Of a DNA stretch of 8,651 bases, positions 1 through 6,546 are shown one piece after another. The translations under genes and the position numbers were made by a program. This stretch comes from an uncultured Lachnospiraceae bacterium (GTDB taxonomy: Bacteria; Bacillota; Clostridia; Lachnospirales; Lachnospiraceae), in the NCBI GenBank assembly GCA_910578335.1, contig CAJTPU010000040.1:1-8651 (forward strand). Direction: 5' to 3'. The notes under the pieces are model-generated. The model was not told where the DNA came from and made no database searches. It saw nothing but the letters and a program-made list of their open reading frames with translations. Each line of letters opens with the position of its first letter. The first letter of the stretch is position 1.

Positions 1-3000
1 ATCGGGAATAAAATGCCGCACTGGTTCTGGCTGTTGCCCGTTTCCGCATTGGTGGCATTGCCTCCTCCGGTGGAGCCGTTCCCGCTGCCGGCGTTTCCAC
101 TGCCATTATTTCCGCTGTTGCCACTGCCGCTGCCATTGTTTCCTGTGCTGCCGCTCCCGGTGGGTTTATTTCCGCTGTTGCCGCTGCCATTCCCGTTACT
201 ACCCGTGGAACCGCTGTCCCCCGAAGAGTCGCTTCCGTTCCCATTGCCATTGTTTCCGTTATTCCCCCTGTTGCCGTTGTCCTTCCCGTTTCCTCCCTTC
301 CCGTTGTTGACGCTGCTGTTCCCTGCGTTCCCGTTGTTCCTCGCCGTACCGGTCACGGATTCCGCGGGCATACTTCCCACGCCATTGCCGGAACTGTTCC
401 CACTGCCGTTCCCATTACTGCCCGTGGAACCGCTGTTCCCCGAAGAGCCGCTTCCATTCCCATTGTTCCCGCTGTTTCCTGAGCCCTTATTGTCCTTGTT
501 GCTGCCGTTCCCGTTCCCGCTGTTTCCTTTTAAATCGCCGTCCGTGTGCAGGTTGTAGTTAAGCTGGAACACCCTGTTGCCGTCACCGTCGTAGGCTGCC
601 GCCATCAGCAGCTCCTTCCCGTCGTACACCGCAAGCAGGCGGTTCTCCACGGCGTAAAGGTAGGTTTTCTCCACCTTCCCCGTGCCGTCCCTGCCCGTCT
701 CCGATACCAGGTTCCCGTCCGCGTCATAGGCAAAAACCATTTCCGTCGTCTTTTTCCCGTCGTAAAGCTCCACCCTCTCCGGCTGGCTGCTTTCATTATA
801 TACGTACCTGCGGCTTTCCACAACCTCCCCGTTTTCGTCTGTCTTTACCATGGCGGTGCGGTTGCCCGTGGCGTCGTACTCATAGGTATAGGTGTATGTG
901 CCACGGTTTTCCTCCGCCTCTGTGGCGGACAGCAGCTTCCCTGCGCCGTCATAAGTGAAGGTACGCACCGTTTCCACTATCCGGTACGCATAAGTGCTGT
1001 CCTTCCCGTGTTTTGCGTGTCTGTCCCCGTGGGGGTAGAGGGCGTCATGCCTGCCGTCCTCATGCTTCCCGCCGTGTTTTTCGTCATAGGCATAGCCCGC
1101 AAGGGATTCCTCTGCAGTCTCTCCCACGATGAAGCCCCTCTCGTCATAGGTGTAGGCATAGCGGCTTACCACCCACCCGCAGTCGTCACAGGTGTTTAAA
1201 AGCTCCGTTATCCGGTCCCCCGCATCGTAGGTGTTGTAGGTGGAGATGCCGTTGGGGCGGTGGATTTCCGTGAGGCGGTTGATGGCGTCGTATACATAGG
1301 TGGTAATGTTACCCTCCCTGTCCTCCACCTTCACAAGGTTATCGTTTAAGTCATACTCATAATGCACCGTGCTGCCGTCGGGATAAGTGATGGCGGAGAG
1401 GTTCCCCGCCTCATCATAAGTATAGGACACCCTGTCCTCCGCGCCTTCTGTGTGGGAGAAACCCGTGCCGCCGGCTGCACCTGCGCTGCCTGCACTTATG
1501 CCATTTTCCGGCATATCCGCTGTGCCCGCTCCGCTTTCCGGCGTGCCCGCGCCCTCCGGCGCCCGGTATGTGGTCACCGAGGTTATCCGCCCGAGGCTGT
1601 CATATTCATATACGGTGTCCCCTGTATCGTCGTACATGGATACGCGCTCCCCAAGGGCATTGTAGGCATATGCCACGGGCGCGCCGTTTTCTGCTCCTGC
1701 GGCATCCGCGTAGCTTTTTTCCACCAGCCTGTTTAATTTGTCATAATCATACGTAATCCTATTGCCGCTGTTGTAGGTATGGGAAAGAAGCCTTCCCGCT
1801 GCGTCATAGGCAAAGCTCTCCCTGCGTCCCGCCGCATCCGTGACAGAAGTCAGGTTGCCTTCCAAATCATAGGTGTACTGCGTACCCCTGCCCATGTAAT
1901 CCGTTACGCCGGTCAAGTTGCCCATGACATCATAAGCATAATAAGCCGTACTGCCCATAGGGTCTGTCACGCTTGTCAGCCGGTCTTTTAAATCATAAGT
2001 ATACCGGGTCACCCTGCCGTCAGCCGCTGTTTGCATTAACAGGTTGCCGTGGGCGTCATAGCCGTATTGTTCTGTAAGCCCCAGCCTGTCGGTGTAGGAG
2101 ACAAGGCGTCCTGCCCCGTCATAGGCATAGCCCGCGGTCTCTCCCAGCGGATTGACAGCGTGGGTCAGGCGGTTATCCCCGTCATAGGCATAGCTGTATA
2201 CATACCCCATCGGGTCCGTCACGGACACGGTATTGTAATTTCCGTCATACCCATAGTGTACGGTACGGTTTCCGGGCATGGTGATGTCTGTTATACTGCC
2301 TGCCATATCATAAGAAGCGGAAGTGATTCGTGCCTCAGGGTCAGTCAAAGCCGTCATCCGGTCCGCTCTGTCATAGCCAAAGGTATAGACAGCGCCAAGC
2401 GCATTCGTCATGGAAATACGGTTGTTTCTTCCGTCATAGCCGTAGGAGGTAACGCCGCCCTCTGCGTCCGTCACCTGTACAAGGTTGTGCAGTACATCAT
2501 ATTCGTATAAAGTCACCCTGCCAAGGCTGTCACTCTGTTTTACAACATCATCCCCCAGACTGTAGGCAAAGTCAGCCTCATAACCCAAGGGCGTCGTAAT
2601 TCCCGTCAGTCTGTGTGCCTCGTCATAAGTGTAGGCATAAACACCGCCGTTAGGCAGAATCTGCTTTTCCACCTGCCCGTTTGCATTTACTTCATACACA
2701 GTAGCTGCACCCAGTGCATCCGTCATGCGGGTTACTACGTCATGACTGTCATATTCGTAGCTTTCCACCGCGCCCAGCGGAGATACCTGCTTTGTCAGAC
2801 GATACAGCACATCATACGCATACTGCCAGGTCTCTCCCGTGCCATCCGTTACCGCAAGTAAATTTCCCACCGCATCATAATTCCTGCGCTCCGTGATTCC
2901 CTCCGGCGTCGTAATGGAAATCAGGTTGTTTCTGCTATCATAGGCGTAAAGGGTCTGTCCGCCGTTGCCGTCCGTATATGCCACAGGACGGTTAAAACTG

Positions 3001-6000
3001 TCGTAGGCAAGTGCCGTGCATATACCGTTGCCGTCCGTCTGTACCGTCAGATTGCCGTCGCCGTCATAGGCATATGCCGTCGCCTCTCCCTCCGGGTTTT
3101 GTTTTTCCGCAAGGCGGTTTAAGGCATCATAACCATAGCTGTAGACCGCCTCCCCCGGCTTTGTGGTCCGAATAAGGTTGCCTGCCGCATCGTAGACATA
3201 AGCAGTCTCATTGCCTGCCGCATCCGTCATACGCACAAGTCTGTCCAGCGCATCGTAGGCGTAATGTGTCTCTGCGCCGTCCACATCCCTTATCACAGCG
3301 ACACGTCCAAAGGCATCATATTCATAGAAAATACTTCTGCCCAGCACATCCGTCTGCTGCACCAGATTGCCCGCTGCATCGTAGGCATACATAGTCCTGT
3401 TACCCGCCGTATCGCTGCTTTCCGTCACGCGCCCCATCGCATCATAGCAAAAGGTTGTCTTTACACCGTAACGGTCCGTATAGGTTTCCACCTCTCCTGT
3501 TGCAAGATAGGTAAAGGCTTCCTTCTCACCGTTTGGATAAGTATCCAAAATCAGCCTGCCCTCTGCATCGTATTCGTATTTATGGGCATTATCCAGCGCA
3601 TCCGCCGCCCGCGTGATATCGCCGAACGCATCGTAATCGTAGGAAACAATCCTGCCTGCCGCATCTGCAGCGGCTGTCATACGGTTCAGGCTGTCATAGG
3701 TATAAATTGTCCGCCTCGTCTCTTTGCCGTCTCCTGCCTGTCCTTCGGTCATTTCCACAAGCTGTCCGATGGCGTCATAGACAAATGCCGTCTGTCTTCC
3801 CTCCGGCGTCGTAACGGTAATGGGGCGGCTTTCCCTGTCATACGCATAGGAGGTCATACCGTTCATGGCATCGCGCACTGCCGCCAGGCGGTTCAGCCCG
3901 TCATAGCTGTAATGGGTACTGTTTCCTCTTCCATCCGTTACGGACAGCAGATTGCCCGCACCGTCATAAGCATATACTGTTACTTCTCCAAGCGGATTGG
4001 TGGTTTTTATCAGTCTGCCGCAGGCATCATACTCGTAAAAATAAGTCCTCTCCCCACCCTCTGTCAAAGAAAGCGGATTTCCGCATTTATCATAAGTAAT
4101 TGCAGCGGTCACGCCAAGTCTGTCTGTCACGGCGGTAATCCTGCCTAATGTATCATAGGCATAATGCATCCTGCTGCCGTCAGCATAAAGAATACCTGTT
4201 ATCCTGCCGCAGACATCCAATTCATATACCGTCTCATTTCCCCGCTCGTCTGTCTGGGAGAAAAGCGCCCCTGTGACAGAATCGTAAGTATACAGGCGGG
4301 TATGCATAAGTCTGTCCGTCACGCTGACTACCCTGTCCGCCCCGTCGTAGGTATACGCAGTTACCATTCCTTCGGCATCCGTCTCCGTTTTTACGCGGTT
4401 CATAACGTCATAGGCATAGGAAACCACATTTCCCGCCGCATCCGTTTCCGTCAGCCGGTTGCCGTTCGCATCGTAGGTATAGGAAAGAGTATTTCCCAGC
4501 GGGTCCGCGCCGGAAAGCATACGGTTCATTTTATCATAAGTAAACGTACTGGTATTTCCTTCCCTGTCCGTAATTGCCGTTACATTTCCTGCTGCATCAT
4601 ACGTATAATAAGCGGTATTGCCCTCTGCATCGGTCTCCGCCACGCGCCTGCCCTTTGCGTCATAGGCATAGCGGGAAGTATTTCCCAGCGGGTCCGTCTG
4701 CGTCAGGCAGCGGTTCATGGCGTCGTAGGTATACCGCCAGGTATTTCCTTCCGCATCCGTCTTTGCTGCCACACATGCCCCGTTATAGGCAAAAACCATC
4801 CGGTTCCCGTTTGCGTCCGTCACGGAAACCGGCCTGTTTTCCCCGTCATAGGTATAGGAAGTCACGCCGCCGGATACGTCTGTCACGGAAAGCATCCTGT
4901 TCTTTTCATCATAAGCATAAACCGTCGCGCCGCCGTCATAGTCCGTAACGCTTTGTAAAAGCCCTGCCGGATTGTAGGTATAACGCCGCTGCGCGCCGTC
5001 CTGTCTTGTCTCTGTCAGCACACGCCCTGCACCGTCATAGGTATATGCCGTTTCCACGCCCTGTCTGTCCGTCACGGAGGACAGGTATCCCTGTCCGTTG
5101 TAAGAACGGCTTTCCGTACTGCCGTCCGCATATTCTATTATGACGGTGCGGAAGCTGCCGTCATAATAATAGACGGTATGGTTCCCATTGGCATCCACGG
5201 TCTCGGTTCTGCCATCCCCATAGGAAAGAGACACTGTAGCCCCTTCCGCATCCGTCTGCCGGATAACACGCCCCTTTTCATCATAGGTATTTTCCACCAC
5301 GCAGTTTGTATTTTCATCATACCACGCTGTCATCCTGTGCGCACTGTCGTAGGAAAAGCGCAGGATATCCCCTGCCTCATCCGTCACCGACACAAGGTTT
5401 CCCTCTTTGTCATATCCGTAACCAATACAATTTCCATCCGGCAGCCCGATAGCAGAAATGCGGTTTTCCCCGTCAAGCGATACCATGTACATTTTTCCGG
5501 ATGGCGACGTGATGGCAGAAAGCCTGCCATCCATGCCATAGGACAGCGTCGTCCTGTTGCCGCAGGCATCCTCCATGGCGGCAAGCTGCCCATATGCATT
5601 AAAAAGGTGCTTTTCCAGATTTGCCGTTGCGCATACGGCATATCCATCCCCTTCCTCCGTCAGGGTATAAGCTTGTCCGGCAGGCGCATGGTATCCATCC
5701 CCTTCTTTGGTAAACGCCACAATGGTGCCCGTCCCTGACAGCCAGAGAATCGTGCCGTCGGAGAGCTCTCCCAGCCGCTCGTCAAAAGGCGTGCTCCAGC
5801 CAAATCCAAAGCTGCCCGCATAGCCGGCGCCGATGGAATTGTACTGCCTTGTGATGGCAAACTCTCCGCCGATGTCCGGTATCACGGCATCCGTCTGTTC
5901 CATGTAGAAGTTGCCCGTATTGAGGTTCACCGGCTCAAAACCAAATTCACAGTACTGTGCCCTTCCCAAGAGCAAGCCGTCAATAACGGACCTCCAGTAA

Positions 6001-6494
6001 TCCGACAGCTCCCCTGCCTCGTAGGGCGCGGTATTCTGCGGATTACGAATAAAAATCAGGTTCCCCTGCCGTGTCAGCGCATCCTGCATCTGCATGTCCG
6101 CCATAACCGTGTCAAGCTCCACGCCGTAATGCGCCGCAATTCTCGGAATCAGGTCAAAAGCACTTTCCTCGTAAAGGATAAAGCTATCGCTGCGAACCGT
6201 TTTCCCAATGCCTGTCTCATCCTCCGCATAAGCCGTGATATAGTACACCTGTCCGGGCACAAGGTTCGTAAACACTTCACTCTGCCAGTTGGACAGCCGC
6301 CTGTGATAGGAAAGCGCCGTGGGAAAGTCATCCGCGTACAGTGCCGAATCCGGATATACAAGGCTTGTCTCTGCTTCTACTTCTCCGGTCGTTCCGTTTA
6401 CCAGACTGTAAACCACCCGGCTGCCCGGCTTCGCCAGACCATGCGCCACTACGCCAAGCGTATTGGTTGACCTGTCTCCGCTGCGCTCCACCAC
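1..6494 (-). CDS. RHS/YD-repeat body of the same protein (open frame, partial at C-terminus)
   Basis: This is the continuation of the gene at 8433 after the frame change; it has no start of its own that I can support. The frame is open for 2,164 codons to the window edge with no stop. It begins with the rest of the fibronectin-like domain (VVERSGDRSTNTLGVVAHG onward). A LysM-like segment (FDLIPRIAAHYGVELDTV) and a DUF6531-like segment (PVNLNTGNFYMEQTD, then FAITRQYNS) follow. About 75 repeats of roughly 21 residues come next, typified by TSYTYDGENRPVSVTDANGN and AYYTYDAAGNVTAITDREGNT. Two inserts interrupt the late repeats, one Ala/Gly/Pro-rich and one His-rich. The visible end is Asn/Gly/Ser-rich and then QNQCGILFP, where the window cuts. 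YD repeats of this family wrap into a beta-shell, as in Tc toxin BC cages and Rhs effectors. No hyperconserved RHS core or effector domain is inside the window. Confidence 0.86.
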   Translation of the reverse strand, partial: MVERSGDRSTNTLGVVAHGLAKPGSRVVYSLVNGTTGEVEAETSLVYPDSALYADDFPTALSYHRRLSNWQSEVFTNLVPGQVYYITAYAEDETGIGKTVRSDSFILYEESAFDLIPRIAAHYGVELDTVMADMQMQDALTRQGNLIFIRNPQNTAPYEAGELSDYWRSVIDGLLLGRAQYCEFGFEPVNLNTGNFYMEQTDAVIPDIGGEFAITRQYNSIGAGYAGSFGFGWSTPFDERLGELSDGTILWLSGTGTIVAFTKEGDGYHAPAGQAYTLTEEGDGYAVCATANLEKHLFNAYGQLAAMEDACGNRTTLSYGMDGRLSAITSPSGKMYMVSLDGENRISAIGLPDGNCIGYGYDKEGNLVSVTDEAGDILRFSYDSAHRMTAWYDENTNCVVENTYDEKGRVIRQTDAEGATVSLSYGDGRTETVDANGNHTVYYYDGSFRTVIIEYADGSTESRSYNGQGYLSSVTDRQGVETAYTYDGAGRVLTETRQDGAQRRYTYNPAGLLQSVTDYDGGATVYAYDEKNRMLSVTDVSGGVTSYTYDGENRPVSVTDANGNRMVFAYNGACVAAKTDAEGNTWRYTYDAMNRCLTQTDPLGNTSRYAYDAKGRRVAETDAEGNTAYYTYDAAGNVTAITDREGNTSTFTYDKMNRMLSGADPLGNTLSYTYDANGNRLTETDAAGNVVSYAYDVMNRVKTETDAEGMVTAYTYDGADRVVSVTDRLMHTRLYTYDSVTGALFSQTDERGNETVYELDVCGRITGILYADGSRMHYAYDTLGRITAVTDRLGVTAAITYDKCGNPLSLTEGGERTYFYEYDACGRLIKTTNPLGEVTVYAYDGAGNLLSVTDGRGNSTHYSYDGLNRLAAVRDAMNGMTSYAYDRESRPITVTTPEGRQTAFVYDAIGQLVEMTEGQAGDGKETRRTIYTYDSLNRMTAAADAAGRIVSYDYDAFGDITRAADALDNAHKYEYDAEGRLILDTYPNGEKEAFTYLATGEVETYTDRYGVKTTFCYDAMGRVTESSDTAGNRTMYAYDAAGNLVQQTDVLGRSIFYEYDAFGRVAVIRDVDGAETHYAYDALDRLVRMTDAAGNETAYVYDAAGNLIRTTKPGEAVYSYGYDALNRLAEKQNPEGEATAYAYDGDGNLTVQTDGNGICTALAYDSFNRPVAYTDGNGGQTLYAYDSRNNLISITTPEGITERRNYDAVGNLLAVTDGTGETWQYAYDVLYRLTKQVSPLGAVESYEYDSHDVVTRMTDALGAATVYEVNANGQVEKQILPNGGVYAYTYDEAHRLTGITTPLGYEADFAYSLGDDVVKQSDSLGRVTLYEYDVLHNLVQVTDAEGGVTSYGYDGRNNRISMTNALGAVYTFGYDRADRMTALTDPEARITSASYDMAGSITDITMPGNRTVHYGYDGNYNTVSVTDPMGYVYSYAYDGDNRLTHAVNPLGETAGYAYDGAGRLVSYTDRLGLTEQYGYDAHGNLLMQTAADGRVTRYTYDLKDRLTSVTDPMGSTAYYAYDVMGNLTGVTDYMGRGTQYTYDLEGNLTSVTDAAGRRESFAYDAAGRLLSHTYNSGNRITYDYDKLNRLVEKSYADAAGAENGAPVAYAYNALGERVSMYDDTGDTVYEYDSLGRITSVTTYRAPEGAGTPESGAGTADMPENGISAGSAGAAGGTGFSHTEGAEDRVSYTYDEAGNLSAITYPDGSTVHYEYDLNDNLVKVEDREGNITTYVYDAINRLTEIHRPNGISTYNTYDAGDRITELLNTCDDCGWVVSRYAYTYDERGFIVGETAEESLAGYAYDEKHGGKHEDGRHDALYPHGDRHAKHGKDSTYAYRIVETVRTFTYDGAGKLLSATEAEENRGTYTYTYEYDATGNRTAMVKTDENGEVVESRRYVYNESSQPERVELYDGKKTTEMVFAYDADGNLVSETGRDGTGKVEKTYLYAVENRLLAVYDGKELLMAAAYDGDGNRVFQLNYNLHTDGDLKGNSGNGNGSNKDNKGSGNSGNNGNGSGSSGNSGSTGSNGNGSGNSSGNGVGSMPAESVTGTARNNGNAGNSSVNNGKGGNGKDNGNRGNNGNNGNGNGSDSSGDSGSTGSNGNGSGNSGNKPTGSGSTGNNGSGSGNSGNNGSGNAGSGNGSTGGGNATNAETGNSQNQCGILFP
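181..246 (-). repeat. Direct repeat, copy 1 (66 bases)
   Basis: This copy pairs with 400-465 at an offset of 219 bases (73 codons). I count 7 differences in 66 bases by eye. Both encode a GNGSxSSGxSGSTGSNGNGSG type peptide in the same frame, so the duplication is in register with the protein. Confidence 0.85.
400..465 (-). repeat. Direct repeat, copy 2 (66 bases)
   Basis: This is the partner of 181-246. Most differences between the copies are silent third-position changes, so the encoded peptide is kept almost the same. That suggests an in-frame segmental duplication followed by drift under some constraint on the peptide. Confidence 0.85.
999..1085 (-). other. Histidine-rich insert in a late YD repeat
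   Basis: Following GYAYDEK the frame encodes six His within 23 codons (1008-1076), as KHGGKHEDGRHDALYPHG then DRHAKHGKD, with interspersed Asp and Glu. A short distance upstream, near 1165-1195, lies CDDCG. Such spacing of His, Asp and Cys could bind a divalent metal. I recall a similar His-rich segment in related clostridial RHS proteins, so it is probably a conserved family feature. Function is unknown. Confidence 0.75.
1436..1565 (-). other. Ala/Gly/Pro-rich insert between YD repeats
   Basis: After the repeat YEYDSLGRITSVTTY the protein enters a low-complexity stretch of about 40 residues (RAPEGAGTPESGAGTADMPE, then NGISAGSAGAAGGTGFSHTE) before resuming with VSYTYDEAGNLSAI. It lies within one YD unit, is rich in Ala, Gly, Pro, Ser and Glu, and has no aromatic YD signature. 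A flexible loop leaving the shell is the simplest reading. Confidence 0.75.
5760..5960 (-). other. DUF6531-like entry segment to the RHS repeats
   Basis: CEFGFEPVNLNTGNFYMEQ then TDAVIPDIGGEFAITRQYNS and GSFGFGWSTPFDERLGEL show the typical features of the segment that precedes YD repeats in RHS proteins: P-V-[N]-x-x-T-G, a D-x-x-[IL]-P turn, an R-x-Y-[ND]-S motif, and a GxGW motif. It marks the start of the beta-shell and supports joining the downstream frame to a normal RHS architecture. Confidence 0.7.
6040..6175 (-). other. LysM-like segment
   Basis: The sequence SAFDLIPRIAAHYGVELDTV followed by MADMQMQDALTRQGNLIFI and RNP has the LysM-like pattern: an opening helix with I-A-x-x-Y-G-V, a second helix, and a closing G-x-x-I-x-I strand. 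LysM modules bind N-acetylglucosamine polymers such as peptidoglycan, which would fit retention on the wall. The match is degenerate, and in this family it may be only a structural remnant before the RHS region. Confidence 0.45.
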
Positions 6495-6546
6495 GGGGGT
6501 AAATTTCAATGGTGGTATCGTCAAGGGTAAGCGCTGACAGCTCCGT
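6190..6546 (-). other. Fibronectin type III-like domain, spanning the frameshift
   Basis: The domain starts with TELSALTLDDTTIEI in the upstream frame and continues as VVERSGDRSTNTLGVVAHG, then SRVVYSLVNG, NWQSEVFTNLVPGQVYYITA and YAEDETGIGKTVRS in the downstream frame. The L-x-P-G-x-x-Y-x-x-x-x-A pattern near the end is typical of the late strands of a fibronectin-III fold. The domain makes sense only when both frames are joined, which is the main evidence that the break at 6495-6499 is a one-base indel and not a gene boundary. Confidence 0.6.

Larger units (their letters stand above)
24..530 (-). repeat. Asn/Gly/Ser-rich low-complexity region with internal duplication
   Basis: After the last clear YD unit (QLNYNLHTDGDLKG) about 168 residues consist mainly of Gly, Asn and Ser, with some Thr, Lys and Asp, for example GNSGNGNGSNKDNKGSGNSG. 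The region is interrupted once by a less repetitive VGSMPAESVTGTAR segment near 350-385. It ends at QNQCGILFP, which looks like a return to ordinary sequence just as the window stops. It is probably a flexible linker between the repeat shell and the C-terminal part. The opposite strand reads as Pro/Leu/Phe-rich and is not a gene. Confidence 0.88.
560..5620 (-). repeat. Array of about 75 YD (RHS) repeats
   Basis: I counted about 75 units by eye, most of 20-22 residues, following x-x-Y-x-YD-x-x-G-R-[LI]-x-x-x-T-D-x-x-G-x. Exact YD is kept in most units; substitutions occur, for example YEL, YNA, YLAT and YEVN forms. The units differ in sequence, so this is an old protein repeat and not a recent DNA amplification, although the 63-base period is obvious at DNA level. 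Late units carry insertions: one of about 27 residues with GQAGDGKE near 3715-3750, an Ala/Gly/Pro-rich one at 1436-1565, and a His-rich one at 999-1085. The last units end in AAYDGDGNRVFQLNYN. The array length is well above that of classical enterobacterial Rhs proteins as I recall them. Confidence 0.93.

Noticed and set aside
13..558. Plus-strand open frame rich in Pro, Leu and Phe
   Set aside because: It is the exact antisense of the Asn/Gly/Ser-rich linker; the composition follows from complementing GGN/AAC/AGC codons. It has no ribosome binding site and no recognisable domain.
546..1199. Plus-strand open frame of 217 codons
   Set aside because: It lies antisense to the last YD repeats, and its periodic Val/Ile/His pattern only mirrors the repeat codons.
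2049..4958. Several plus-strand open frames with recurring HxVxxVIGI-like motifs (2049-2510, 3264-4148, 4164-4958)
   Set aside because: They look like a repeat protein, but the motif is the reverse complement of the YD-repeat codons with the same 63-base period. The minus-strand frame gives clear family motifs, and the plus frames have no start signals.
560..5620. Recent DNA-level tandem amplification or satellite
   Set aside because: Units of about 63 bases differ a lot from each other in sequence; the periodicity is set by the protein motif.
6328..6494. True gene end at 6328 followed by a separate RHS gene
   Set aside because: The fibronectin-like domain would be cut in two, the last 55 residues of the first frame look unnatural, and there is no ribosome binding site or credible start for a second gene near 6494.
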